Of a stretch of 64,000 nt of DNA, positions 8,798 through 17,572 are shown piece after piece. Numbering within the stretch: position 1 is the stretch's first letter; the number at the start of each line of letters is the position of its first letter. Location of the stretch: assembly GCA_026707285.1 (NCBI GenBank), contig JAPOXD010000019.1:62001-126000 (forward strand). The letters run 5' to 3'. Source of the stretch: Chloroflexota bacterium. Lineage in GTDB: Bacteria; Chloroflexota; UBA11872. The notes below the pieces were generated by a model, which saw only the letters and a program-made list of their open reading frames with translations, was not told where the DNA came from and ran no database searches. Made by a program: the position numbers and the translations under genes.

Positions 8798-9709
8798 CTA
8801 GTCGACGGGATACCGCTCGGCCAGCTCCAGCCGGTCGATCAGCTGCCCAATCTCCTCCCGCGTCGCCTTGTCGATCGCGGGCGCCGGATCGCGCACCGTC
8901 GCGTGGTCGATCAGCCCCCGCCGCTTGAGAATCTCCTTGCGCACCGCCCACATCAAGCCGGGCCGCGCGTCCAACGCCGTCAGCGGCATCAGGCGGTCCC
9001 ACAGCGCATTCGCGCCCGCCGCGTCGCCGTCGTGGAACAGCGCCAGCGTCTCGACGATGACCTCGGGATAGGGATAGCCGGTCATCATGCCGCTCGATCC
9101 CCGCTCCAACTCCTGCACGAACGACGTTCCGGCGGCCGAGTACAACGGGCGCGCGTCGCCGACCAAGGCCCGCACCGCGCTCAGCCGTTGCGTCACCGGC
9201 TGCCCTTCGACCTTGAACGCGGCAACGCCCTCGACCTCGCGGGCAATGCGCGCCACTAGCGCGGCGCTCATGGCCACGCCGCTGGTGTTCGGCTCGTCCT
9301 GGACGATCACCGGCGCGTCCAGCGCTTCGGTGACCGCCGCGTAGTGGCGTACCACGGCGTCGTCCGTGGGCGCCGTGGCATACGGCGGCAGCACTACGAC
9401 GCCGGACGCCCCGATATCGGTCCAACGCCGGCCCAGCTCGATGACGGCAGCCGTGGCCGGCGCATAGGCCGCGACCAGCACCGGCAGCCGCCCGTAAAGC
9501 TCGCGCATCACGAGGCTGACGACTTCCTCCTGCTCGGAGCGGCTGAGGAACATGGCCTCGGACGCCACGCCCAGCAGAAACAGCCCGTCGCAACCGCAGG
9601 TTTCGCGGTGGCGCAGCAGACGCGCCAGGCTGGCGCGGTCGATTGCGCCGTCGGCGTCGAACGGCGTTTGCAAGATCGAGTAGAACCGCCCGAGCGGAGC
9701 CGCGCTCAC
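8798..9709 (-). CDS. DapA/N-acetylneuraminate lyase superfamily protein
   Basis: 303-aa (beta/alpha)8 aldolase-type protein. GVASEAMFLS stands where family members have GTTGE, VVLPPYA carries the tyrosine region and VAAFKVEG contains the Schiff-base lysine. It therefore looks like a catalytically competent class I aldolase or dehydratase acting on a 2-keto-3-deoxy acid. The GTG start at 9709 overlaps the TGA of the upstream galactonate-dehydratase-like gene (GTGA), implying coupled translation. A dehydratase followed by a keto-deoxy acid aldolase is a coherent pair. It is not the housekeeping DapA by context. Confidence 0.82.
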   Translation of the reverse strand: MSAAPLGRFYSILQTPFDADGAIDRASLARLLRHRETCGCDGLFLLGVASEAMFLSRSEQEEVVSLVMRELYGRLPVLVAAYAPATAAVIELGRRWTDIGASGVVVLPPYATAPTDDAVVRHYAAVTEALDAPVIVQDEPNTSGVAMSAALVARIAREVEGVAAFKVEGQPVTQRLSAVRALVGDARPLYSAAGTSFVQELERGSSGMMTGYPYPEVIVETLALFHDGDAAGANALWDRLMPLTALDARPGLMWAVRKEILKRRGLIDHATVRDPAPAIDKATREEIGQLIDRLELAERYPVD

Positions 9710-10863
9710 CAGTTGGTATACGACCCGTCGCGGCGGCGCAGGTGCGGCGCTTCCCAGAACATCGTTGGGTGGTCCGCCAGCGCGTCCTCGTTGAGCTTGA
9801 CGCCCAGGCCTGGCGCCTCGGGCAACGGAAACGCGTCGCCCTCGATGTCCAGACCCTCCGGGAACAGGTCCGGCGGGCGCGCCCGCGTGTGCCAGTTGTA
9901 TTCGAGCAGGGCGAAGTTCGGCACAGCCGCGCACAGGTGCACCGCCGCCGCCGTCGAAATGGGGCCAAGCGGGTTGTGGGGCATCAGGTCCAGGTAGTGC
10001 GCTTCCGCCATGCCGGCGACCTTCCGCGCCGCGGTGAATCCCCCGACGTTGCACACATCCAGCCGCACGTAGTTGCTCAGGCCGCGCTCAATGAACGGCG
10101 CGAACACGTAGATGCCCGAAAACTCCTCGCCGATGGCGAAGGGAATGTCGGTCATGGCGCGAAGCGAGGCATAGGCGTCGGGACTTTCGGACCGGATCGG
10201 CTCTTCCAGGAACATCAGATTGACGTCGTCGACCAAGCGGCAGAACTCGGCGGCGTCGGCCACGCTGAGGCGGTGGTGGAAGTCGATGCCCATACGCACC
10301 CGCGGACCCACGCGAGCGCGCACCGCGCGCAGCATCTCGGCCGAATCCACCACGGACTCCCACGGCTCGTAAATTTCCTCGGGCGCGTCCGGATCGCCGT
10401 CGGTCAGCGTCACAGGGCTGAAGCGAATCGTGCCCCATCCCTTGGCCGCCAGGTCCGCCGCGCGCTCAGGCATGGTCGCGCCCTCGCCAGCGACGGCGTC
10501 CGCGAAGCACGTCACCTTGTTTCGCGACGCCCCGCCTAAGAGCTGCCAAATGGGCGTGTTGAGGTGCTGGCCCAGGATGTCCCACAGGGCAATGTCGATC
10601 GCCGAGGCGGCGGCGGTGATGACGGTGCCGCCTTCGAAGTACTGGCTGCGGTACAGCACCTGGTGAATGTCTTCGATCCGCCGCGGGTCCTTGCCGATGA
10701 GAAACTCGCGGTAGTGGTCGAACATGCCGCCGACCGCCCGCTCACGGCCCGCCGTGCCGGACTCTCCCAGCCCGGAGATGCCGGCGTCGGTCTCGACCTT
10801 CACGACGATCTGGGGCCGCATGCCCACCGTGGGCGCAAAGTGCTTGACGTCGGTGATCCGCAT
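9706..10863 (-). CDS. D-galactonate dehydratase-like enolase-superfamily enzyme
   Basis: 385 aa. Ligand motifs run GIDFHHRLS, FLEEPIR and IGEEF, followed by GGFTAARKVAGMAEAH and the MPHNPLGPIS histidine element characteristic of the DgoD branch. The N-terminal AGISGLGESG belongs to the capping domain. Expected reaction: dehydration of an aldonic acid to its 2-keto-3-deoxy form. Its stop overlaps the start of the DapA-like gene, which would cleave that product. Exact sugar stereochemistry cannot be read from the sequence. Confidence 0.83.
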   Translation of the reverse strand: MRITDVKHFAPTVGMRPQIVVKVETDAGISGLGESGTAGRERAVGGMFDHYREFLIGKDPRRIEDIHQVLYRSQYFEGGTVITAAASAIDIALWDILGQHLNTPIWQLLGGASRNKVTCFADAVAGEGATMPERAADLAAKGWGTIRFSPVTLTDGDPDAPEEIYEPWESVVDSAEMLRAVRARVGPRVRMGIDFHHRLSVADAAEFCRLVDDVNLMFLEEPIRSESPDAYASLRAMTDIPFAIGEEFSGIYVFAPFIERGLSNYVRLDVCNVGGFTAARKVAGMAEAHYLDLMPHNPLGPISTAAAVHLCAAVPNFALLEYNWHTRARPPDLFPEGLDIEGDAFPLPEAPGLGVKLNEDALADHPTMFWEAPHLRRRDGSYTNW

Positions 10864-10989
10864 GTCGCCTCCCCCGCCAGGATTGGGTCCGCTCGCACCC
10901 GCCGAACCGGGGGCCTATGATCGCATGCTGCCCCAGGAGTTTGGCGCCCGCTGCCGGTGGGCCGCGGGCGAGCAAAGGCGGACCATCCC

Positions 10990-11940
10990 GTGGACCTGCT
11001 GTTCTGCAACGACTACATGCCGGACCTCTCGGGCGGTATCCAGGCGGCCCTTCCCGGTCACCGCGTGCGCACCTGTCCTCAAGAGAAGGTCGCGGAGTAT
11101 GCGGGTGACGCCGCCGTCCTGCTTCCAGCACGGGCCATCATCGATGCCACCGTCCTCGACGCGTCCCCGAAGCTGCGCCTGGTCCAGCAGCCCGGGGTCG
11201 GACTGGACGCCATCGACGTGGCCGCGGCGAACGCCCGCGGCGTGCGCGTCGCCAACGTGCCCTCGGCCGACGGCGGGCTGGCGCAAGCCGTGGCCGAAAT
11301 GGCCCTCTTCCTGCTGATCGGCGGCGGACGCCGCTATCCGCGTCTGCTCGAGGGCATTCGCACCCAAGACTGGAACGTCCCGTTCGGCCACTCGCTGTTC
11401 GGCTCCAGGGTTTGCGTCATCGGCCTGGGAGGCATCGGCAGCCAGCTCGTGCGGCTCTTGCAGCCGTTCGGCTGCGACATCGTCGGCGTACGCCGCACGC
11501 CCCGCGATACCGACGTGGAGGAGCTCGGCCTGGTGTCGGTGCACTCGCCCGACGAGCTGCACGAGGCCGTGCGCGGCTGTCGCTTCATCGCGCTGGCCAC
11601 GCCCCTCACGCCGGAGACCGAGGGCATGATCAACGGCGACTCCATCGCCGCCATGGACGACGACGCCGTGATCGTAAACGTGGCGCGGGGTCACGTGATC
11701 GACCGCGAGGCGCTGATCGACGCGCTGCGCCGCGGCAAGCTGAGCACGGCTGGGATCGACGTCTTCTGGGAGGAACCGGTCGATCCCACGGACCCCATCT
11801 TCGACTACGAGGTGTTCGTCACGCCGCACGCCTCCAATGCCTGCGACGTATTCGTCCGGGAAACCGCGGCCGGCGTCGCCGAAAACGTGCGGCGGTTGAT
11901 TGCGGGTGAGCCGCTCCTCTGGGAGGCGAAAGCGTCGTGA
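10990..11940 (+). CDS. D-isomer-specific 2-hydroxyacid dehydrogenase
   Basis: 316 aa from GTG 10990, chosen because the fold starts at VDLLFCND. The NAD-binding turn is GLGGIGSQL, the catalytic arginine lies in NVARGHVIDREAL, the acidic residue in GIDVFWEEPVDP and the catalytic histidine in VTPHASN. All catalytic residues of the phosphoglycerate/2-hydroxyacid dehydrogenase family are therefore present. Its TGA overlaps the GTG of the amidohydrolase (GTGA), forming an operon. Likely reduces or oxidises a 2-keto acid produced by sugar-acid breakdown. Confidence 0.87.
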   Translation: MDLLFCNDYMPDLSGGIQAALPGHRVRTCPQEKVAEYAGDAAVLLPARAIIDATVLDASPKLRLVQQPGVGLDAIDVAAANARGVRVANVPSADGGLAQAVAEMALFLLIGGGRRYPRLLEGIRTQDWNVPFGHSLFGSRVCVIGLGGIGSQLVRLLQPFGCDIVGVRRTPRDTDVEELGLVSVHSPDELHEAVRGCRFIALATPLTPETEGMINGDSIAAMDDDAVIVNVARGHVIDREALIDALRRGKLSTAGIDVFWEEPVDPTDPIFDYEVFVTPHASNACDVFVRETAAGVAENVRRLIAGEPLLWEAKAS

Positions 11941-12779
11941 TCGTCGACGTCCACACCCACCTGAGCACCACCGAGCAATGGGGCCCGCAGTTCAGCCGGG
12001 CCATCGAGTTGACCTATCCGCCGGACGTGCTCGACATCAACGTCACGCCCGAGCGGCATTGGGAGGCCGAGAAGACTGCCGACCGGGTGATCGTGTTCGG
12101 CATCAACTCGATCGCGATGGAAATGAGGACGCCCAACGACCACATCGCTGCCTACGTGCGCCAACACCCCGAGAAGCTAATTGGTTTTATGTCAATTGAT
12201 CCGAATCAACCGGACGCTCTCGACGAGATCGACCGCTCCGTGACCGACCTCGGCCTGCGCGGCATCAAGATGAGCCCCGTCTATCAGCACTACCACCCCA
12301 ACGACCCGAAAGCCGGACGTGTCCATGCGCGCGCCCAGGAGCTGGGGCTGCCGATCCTGACCCACGCCGCCTACCAGGGCATGGCCAACACGCCGATGGA
12401 GTTGGCCAGTCCGCTGCTCTACGACCCGGTGGCGCGCGAGTTCCCGGACCTCAGGATCATCCTGGCGCATATCGGCCTGCCGTGGTTCGCCGACGCCATG
12501 GTCGTGGCGCGCAAGCACCCCAACGTCTTCACCGACGTGTCGGGTCTCGAGAACAAACCGTGGTGGCTCTACCAGGCGCTGGCCATGCTCAGCGAGTTCG
12601 GCGCCATCGACAACGTGCTCTTCGGCAGCGATCTGCCCTTCAGCACCGTCGACGGCACCATCAACACCCTGCGGAACATCAACGCCGTCACCGAGGGCAC
12701 CGGGCTGCCGAAGATCCCGTCCGAGGAGATCGAGGGCATCATCCACCGCGACAGCCTGAGCCTGCTGGGCCTCGAGTAG
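11937..12779 (+). CDS. Amidohydrolase (PF04909 type), candidate lactonase
   Basis: 280-aa TIM-barrel hydrolase. DVHTHLS is the N-terminal HxH metal motif, LTHAAY and LAHIGLPW give the later histidines and FGSDLPFS the final aspartate. Start is the GTG overlapping the upstream stop. This family includes decarboxylases and sugar lactonases such as rhamnono- and fuconolactonases, so a lactonase step in sugar oxidation is plausible but unproven. It lies between a 2-hydroxyacid dehydrogenase and a convergent HpcH/HpaI aldolase. Confidence 0.8.
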   Translation: MIVDVHTHLSTTEQWGPQFSRAIELTYPPDVLDINVTPERHWEAEKTADRVIVFGINSIAMEMRTPNDHIAAYVRQHPEKLIGFMSIDPNQPDALDEIDRSVTDLGLRGIKMSPVYQHYHPNDPKAGRVHARAQELGLPILTHAAYQGMANTPMELASPLLYDPVAREFPDLRIILAHIGLPWFADAMVVARKHPNVFTDVSGLENKPWWLYQALAMLSEFGAIDNVLFGSDLPFSTVDGTINTLRNINAVTEGTGLPKIPSEEIEGIIHRDSLSLLGLE

Positions 12780-12782
12780 CCC

Positions 12783-13607
12783 TCAGTCCAGCAGCCGGTC
12801 GCCCAACAGTCCGCGCACGCCGCCGACAAACTGCTTCGACGCCTGCATGAGCATGTCGCCGTCGTAGCCGTAGCTCATGAAGGTCGCGCCTTTGTCGGCC
12901 CACTCCAGCGACTCCTCGATCGACGCGATATGAGGGCCGCCCGCTATGCCGTGGCGCTTGACCGCCTCCAGCATTCGCTCGACAGAGTCCCTGATGTCGG
13001 GATGGTGGATCTGACCCGGAATTCCAATCGTCGCCGACAGGTCCGTGCGGCCGATGAGGATGGCGTCCAGACCGGGCGTCGCGGCGATCTCGTCGATGTT
13101 CTCGATGCCGAGCCCGCTCTCTACCTTTACGGCGGTCAGGATTTCGCGGTTTTGTCCCTCGGTCAGCTCCTTGCAGTCCGGCTCCGAGAACTCCGTGTGC
13201 ACGCCCGCCGTCAGCACGCCGCGCTTGCCCTCGGGCGGGTACTTGCTGTAGCGCACGGCCATGGCCGCCTGCTCGGCGGTCTCGACGTGCGGCACGATCA
13301 CGCCCATGGCCCCGGCATCCAACGGGCGGGCGATCAGGTGATCCTCGACGCTCGTCGTGCCGGCAATGGGCACCATCCCGGTCAGCTTGGACGCCATGCA
13401 GATCGTCGCCAGCTCCGGATAGCCCGGCTGCCCGTGCTCCATGTCGATGTAGTAGAAGTGGAACCCGGCCGAACCGAAGATCTGGGCCACCGGCGGAGAC
13501 GCAAACGAGATGCTGCACGCCCCCAAGACCACCCGGCCTTCCCGTAGGGCCCGCGTCACGGGGTTGGATTGATGGTTGATCGCGGGACGGACGGCGTAGC
13601 TGCTCAT
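12783..13607 (-). CDS. HpcH/HpaI aldolase family protein, candidate 2-keto-3-deoxy-L-rhamnonate aldolase
   Basis: 274 aa from ATG 13607. Recognised by HFYYIDMEHGQPGYPE, GVIVPHVETAEQA, TAVKVESGLGIENIDEIAA and AILIGRTDLSATIG, which together are the class II (metal-dependent) pyruvate aldolase signature including the VESxxGxxN region. Family members split 2-keto-3-deoxy-L-rhamnonate or hydroxyheptenedioate into pyruvate and an aldehyde. With the RhmD-like gene at the left of the window this is the natural next step of rhamnose breakdown; the assignment to that substrate is inference. Confidence 0.8.
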   Translation of the reverse strand: MSSYAVRPAINHQSNPVTRALREGRVVLGACSISFASPPVAQIFGSAGFHFYYIDMEHGQPGYPELATICMASKLTGMVPIAGTTSVEDHLIARPLDAGAMGVIVPHVETAEQAAMAVRYSKYPPEGKRGVLTAGVHTEFSEPDCKELTEGQNREILTAVKVESGLGIENIDEIAATPGLDAILIGRTDLSATIGIPGQIHHPDIRDSVERMLEAVKRHGIAGGPHIASIEESLEWADKGATFMSYGYDGDMLMQASKQFVGGVRGLLGDRLLD

Positions 13608-13720
13608 GGAGGTCCTCGGCGGCGGGGGCTCAAACCGCGTCAATGTATCGCAGCACCGTCGGCGGGCCGTGGGCCGTCACGCGATACGATCATGCGCGCC
13701 GCCTCATCCTGGGGTCCCGC

Positions 13721-14662
13721 ATGACTGAATCGCCGCTCAAAGTCGTCGCCACGTTCGACGCGCACGGCGTGGCCGAGGCGCTGGCGGACGTGCCGGGCGT
13801 GCGCCTCGCCGCCGCGGGGGATGCCGATGCCGTGGCGCCCCACATCCCGACCGCCGACGTGCTGTTGGTGGGAGCCTTCGACGCGCCGATGCTGGCCCGC
13901 GCCAAGCGGCTGCGCTGGGTACACGCGGCCTCGGGCGGCGTCGAGAAGATGCTCTTCCCCGAGTTCGTCGCCAGCCCCATTCCGTTCTCCTGCTCCAAGG
14001 GCGTGTTCGACACGCCGGGCGCCGAGCACGCGCTGGCCTCGATGCTCGGATTCGCCCGCAACCTGATCTACGACGTGCAGCATCGCCCCACGCGCGACTA
14101 CGTCTACGGCTCGCCGACCGAGCTGCGAGGTAAGACGCTCGGGATCGCTGGGCTCGGTCGCATCGGGCGCGAATTGGCGCGCCTGGCCCAGGCATTCGGC
14201 ATGCGCGTGATCGCGCTGCGTCGGTCCGACGCCGGCGACCACCCGAACGTCGACGAAATGCTGAATCGGGATGATCTCCCACGCCTGCTCCGCGAGTCCG
14301 ACTACGTCGCCGTGGCCGTGCCCAATACGCCCGAGACTCAGCAGCTGATTGGCGCGCCGGAACTCGCGCTGATGAAACCCACCGCCTACTTGATCGACGT
14401 TTCCGGGCGCGACGCCATATACGACCTGGACGCCCTGGCCGACGCCCTGCGCGACGGGCGCTTGGCCGGCGCCAGCCTGCAGATCGCCCCGCCGCCCGAA
14501 GACTCGCCGCTCTGGGACATCGACACCTTTCATCTCTCGTTCCACCGGGCCACCTCGACGGAAGAAGAGCGCCGCTGGCTGGACCTCTTCACCGACAATC
14601 TGCGCCGGTTCCAGGCCGGCGAGCCCCTTCTCAGCCTGGTCGACAAGCGCGCGGGGTACTAG
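13721..14662 (+). CDS. 2-hydroxyacid dehydrogenase-like protein with altered catalytic site
   Basis: 313 aa from ATG 13721. GLGRIGRELARLA is the NAD-binding turn, and SGRDAIYDLDALADALRDGRLAGASL matches the region holding the catalytic arginine. The segment that normally reads DVFxxEPLP is QIAPPPEDSPLW, so the usual catalytic-support glutamate is absent. The final histidine region is LSFHRATS rather than TPHxSG. The fold is secure, but activity may be unusual or reduced. It runs divergently from the aldolase and ahead of a Gfo/Idh/MocA gene. Confidence 0.78.
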   Translation: MTESPLKVVATFDAHGVAEALADVPGVRLAAAGDADAVAPHIPTADVLLVGAFDAPMLARAKRLRWVHAASGGVEKMLFPEFVASPIPFSCSKGVFDTPGAEHALASMLGFARNLIYDVQHRPTRDYVYGSPTELRGKTLGIAGLGRIGRELARLAQAFGMRVIALRRSDAGDHPNVDEMLNRDDLPRLLRESDYVAVAVPNTPETQQLIGAPELALMKPTAYLIDVSGRDAIYDLDALADALRDGRLAGASLQIAPPPEDSPLWDIDTFHLSFHRATSTEEERRWLDLFTDNLRRFQAGEPLLSLVDKRAGY

Positions 14663-14734
14663 TCGCCCGGCGCCGGTTGCCACTGCGGGTGCTGGCCGAC
14701 ACAATCCGCCAACGTCACCGCAAGGACCCTCCCC

Positions 14735-15766
14735 ATGAGCGACCAACTCCGCCTGGCCATGCTGGGCGCCAAGCACGGACACGCGCGCACGAAGACCCGC
14801 TGGCTGCGTGACACCCCCGATATCGATCTCGTCGGCATCTACGAGCCAAGCCTCGAGTTCCGCGCCGACCGCGAGACCACGCCCGAATACCAGCACATCA
14901 CCTGGATCGACGACATCGACGACATCCTTGGCGACGCGTCCGTCGAGGGCGTCGTCATCGGTGGGGCCGAGGTCGAGAATCCGTCCTACGCCCGCCGGGC
15001 GCTCGCCGCCGGCAAGCACGTGCTCATGGAAAAGGCCTGCGGCTGGACCAAGGCTCACGCCGACGAGCTGATCGGCACGGCCGAGCAGAAGGGCTTGCTC
15101 TTCCAGGTCGGCTATAACTTCCGCCCGCTGCCGCCGTTTCGACGCGTGATCGACATGGTCCGCGCCGGCGACTTCGGCACCGTGCACCTCGTGCGCGCGC
15201 ACATGGGCTCGCCGTTCAGCGCCGACGTGCTCCCGCGCCAGCTCGGCGGGCCGTACTTCCGCGGCGGCGCCTTCTACAACCTGGGCTGCCACGCGCTCGA
15301 CATGGTCATGGCCGTGGCCGGCACGCCCGACGCCGTCCACCCGTTCAGGCGCCAGGTGCGACCCGAGTCCCAGGCGCAGGACTACTTCGACCTCAACATC
15401 GTCGTGCTGGAGTATCCCGAGACGCTCGCCTCGATCGAGCTGAGCTTCCTGGAAACCGAGAATCGGCGTCCGCGCAGCTTCGAGGTCTACGGCTCGGAGG
15501 CCCAGGCCATCGTGACGCCGTTCATGATCGCGGGCGACCGCGTGCCGTCAGCGGCGATCCACACCGGCGGTCCGGGCGCCGGCGCCGACGGCTGGCACAC
15601 CTACGGCGCCGATCCCTTCGAGCCGTTCCGCGCCGACATCGACGAGTTCGCGGCCTGCATCCGCGGTGAAGCGCAACCCTGGATCGACTATTCGCACGAC
15701 TTGGCCGTCCACCACACGCTGATGGACATCTGCGGCGAGAGCGACGTGGAGGAGCTACACAGCTAG
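14735..15766 (+). CDS. Gfo/Idh/MocA family oxidoreductase
   Basis: 343 aa. AMLGAKHGHARTK replaces the common GxGxxG turn, HVLMEKACGW is the EKP-like motif with Pro changed to Ala, and NLGCHALDMVMAVAG gives the conserved His/Asp catalytic region. The divergent glycine motif (GAKHGH) suggests altered cofactor binding or a non-standard nucleotide. Start ATG 14735 lies 72 bp after the hydroxyacid dehydrogenase, so co-transcription is possible. Substrate not assigned. Confidence 0.82.
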   Translation: MSDQLRLAMLGAKHGHARTKTRWLRDTPDIDLVGIYEPSLEFRADRETTPEYQHITWIDDIDDILGDASVEGVVIGGAEVENPSYARRALAAGKHVLMEKACGWTKAHADELIGTAEQKGLLFQVGYNFRPLPPFRRVIDMVRAGDFGTVHLVRAHMGSPFSADVLPRQLGGPYFRGGAFYNLGCHALDMVMAVAGTPDAVHPFRRQVRPESQAQDYFDLNIVVLEYPETLASIELSFLETENRRPRSFEVYGSEAQAIVTPFMIAGDRVPSAAIHTGGPGAGADGWHTYGADPFEPFRADIDEFAACIRGEAQPWIDYSHDLAVHHTLMDICGESDVEELHS

Positions 15767-15802
15767 GAGAGTCCTTAGCAGATCTTCGAGCCGCGCCCCG
15801 AT

Positions 15803-15862
15803 CCGTTCGCCCTGAGCGAAGTCGAAGGGCCGTTCATGGTTCGACTAGCTCACCACGAACGG
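15803..15862. repeat. CGTTCGCCCTGAGCGAAG / CGTTCGTGGTGAGC repeat copy
   Basis: Contains CGTTCGCCCTGAGC, GAAGTCGAAGGGC and an inverted CACGAACGG. Related copies occur at 52353-52436 and 54230-54392. The element lies in the gap between convergent genes and has no coding potential. Confidence 0.65.
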
Positions 15863-15908
15863 ACGGGGGCATTTGTATGCCAAGGTCCCCTGCTCGTTCA
15901 GAGTCTTC

Positions 15909-17561
15909 CTATATGCCGCGCGTGCGTCCCTCCAGCGAGGCGCGCGCCTCGGGCTGCCCTTCGACGAGGCGCTGATCGCGCAGCGTGCCGCCCAGCGCCT
16001 GCGCCTTGCGAATCGCCGCGGCGTCGCCCAGCTCCGAGTCGATCAACTCCGCCAACAGCCGGTCCGTCAGCTCGCGCCGCACATTGGCGTACTCCGGGTC
16101 GTCCCAAAGGTTGTTGATGTCCTCCGGGTCGTTGACTACGTCGTATAGCTCGCCGTAGGGCTGTCCGCCGTAGTGCAGCAGCTTCCAACGGTCGGTCACC
16201 AGCATCTTGACTCGAATCTCGAACGGCTGGTCGTGGTTCCGCGGCCAGCTGCCGAGCCCAGGCCCGCGTCTCTCTTGCTTCGAGTCCATCAATCGCCGGC
16301 CGCCGCCGCCCATCACCGTGATCCGCTCCACGATCACGGCGTCACGGTGCGTGTCGGTCTCGCCCCGCAAGAGCGGCGCGAACGAGCGGCCTTCCATCCC
16401 GAGCAGGGGCTCGGCCCCGGCGAGATCGAGCACGGTGGGCGTGAAGTCCAGGTGCGTCATCACGCTGTCGTACCTCCCGCCGGCAGCCACTGTCGGCGGA
16501 TGCCGCCAGAGGAAGGGCACGCGGTTCACGGCCTCGTAGGACATCATCGGCTTGGCCGCCACGCCGTGGTCATTCAGTCCCTCGCCGTGGTCCGAGGTGA
16601 ACACGACGTGGGTGGAGTCGCGCAGGCCCAACCGGTCGAGTTCCTCCAGCACCCGCGCCATCACGTCGTCGATGAACGTCGTGAGCCCGTAGTAGTGCGC
16701 CACGATTTCGCCGAAGTGGTCGCCCGACCACCCGACGTGCGTGTTGTAGCCGCCGTAGGGCATGCCGTCGCGGGCCCACTGATAGGCGGGCGGCTTGCGG
16801 CTCACGTCCTCACGCGGCACCGCCGGGGGCATCGCCGCCGGGTCGTACATGTCACAGTAGGGCCGCGGCGGAGCGAACGGCTGGTGCGGATCGGCGAATG
16901 ACATCCACAGGAAGAACGGCTGATCGTCATCGCGCCGGCGGAGCCACTCGATGGTGCGATCGGCCGTCCAGTGGGTGTAGTGCCACTCGGCCGGGATCGA
17001 GTTTTTCCAGCTGGCGAAGGCGCCGCTGGGCTCCTCCAGCGCCTGGTCCTGCCGCCAGAGGCGCAGACCCTCGGGATGGTTGCGCTCCAGCCACACGCGC
17101 CAGTGGCCGGCGGGGTAGGCGTGGCCGGTGTGGATCTCCGCGTAGTCGAAGCCGAAGTACGGCCCGTACCACAGCCCGTCCTCTTCGCTGACCGGCGCGC
17201 CGGGCGGCGGCTCATCCGGCAACACGTCCTCCAGGTCGGCGGTCTTGAAGTGCGCCTTGCCGATCAGCGCCGTGGTGTAGCCCGCCTCCCGCAGCGAATC
17301 TCCCAGCACCGGGATCGACTCACTCATGTTCACCGCGTGGTCAAAGACCTGGTGCCCGCGCTGGCTGCGGCCGGTGATCATGCTGGCACGAGCCGGCATG
17401 CAGATGGCGTTCGTCGGATAGGCCCGGTCGAACCGCATCCCGTCGCGCGCCAACGAGTCCATGGCCGGCGTGCGGATGTGGGGGTTGTTGTGCCCCATGG
17501 CGTCCCAGCGTTGCTGGTCCGTGGTGATGAAAAGGAAATTCGGTCGCTGCTGGTTCGCCAT
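15909..17561 (-). CDS. Sulfatase (formylglycine-dependent arylsulfatase family)
   Basis: 550 aa with metal-binding TTDQQ near residue 15, the modification motif NAICMPARASMITGR (Cys54, CxPxR type, converted to formylglycine by FGE), GKAHF, and FTSDHGEGL near the middle. PQ-type C-terminal KLLHYGGQPYGELYDVVNDP is typical of sulfatases acting on carbohydrates or choline-sulfate-like substrates. ATG at 17561 has AGGAG upstream. No signal peptide is visible, so it is predicted cytoplasmic. It lies 11 bp downstream of the rhamnosidase-like gene, suggesting joint desulfation and deglycosylation of imported oligosaccharides. Confidence 0.88.
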   Translation of the reverse strand: MANQQRPNFLFITTDQQRWDAMGHNNPHIRTPAMDSLARDGMRFDRAYPTNAICMPARASMITGRSQRGHQVFDHAVNMSESIPVLGDSLREAGYTTALIGKAHFKTADLEDVLPDEPPPGAPVSEEDGLWYGPYFGFDYAEIHTGHAYPAGHWRVWLERNHPEGLRLWRQDQALEEPSGAFASWKNSIPAEWHYTHWTADRTIEWLRRRDDDQPFFLWMSFADPHQPFAPPRPYCDMYDPAAMPPAVPREDVSRKPPAYQWARDGMPYGGYNTHVGWSGDHFGEIVAHYYGLTTFIDDVMARVLEELDRLGLRDSTHVVFTSDHGEGLNDHGVAAKPMMSYEAVNRVPFLWRHPPTVAAGGRYDSVMTHLDFTPTVLDLAGAEPLLGMEGRSFAPLLRGETDTHRDAVIVERITVMGGGGRRLMDSKQERRGPGLGSWPRNHDQPFEIRVKMLVTDRWKLLHYGGQPYGELYDVVNDPEDINNLWDDPEYANVRRELTDRLLAELIDSELGDAAAIRKAQALGGTLRDQRLVEGQPEARASLEGRTRGI

Positions 17562-17572
17562 GACTGCTCCTG

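Noticed and set aside
13640-15340. 566-codon minus-strand frame
   Set aside because: It crosses two well-supported plus-strand genes and shows no motif.
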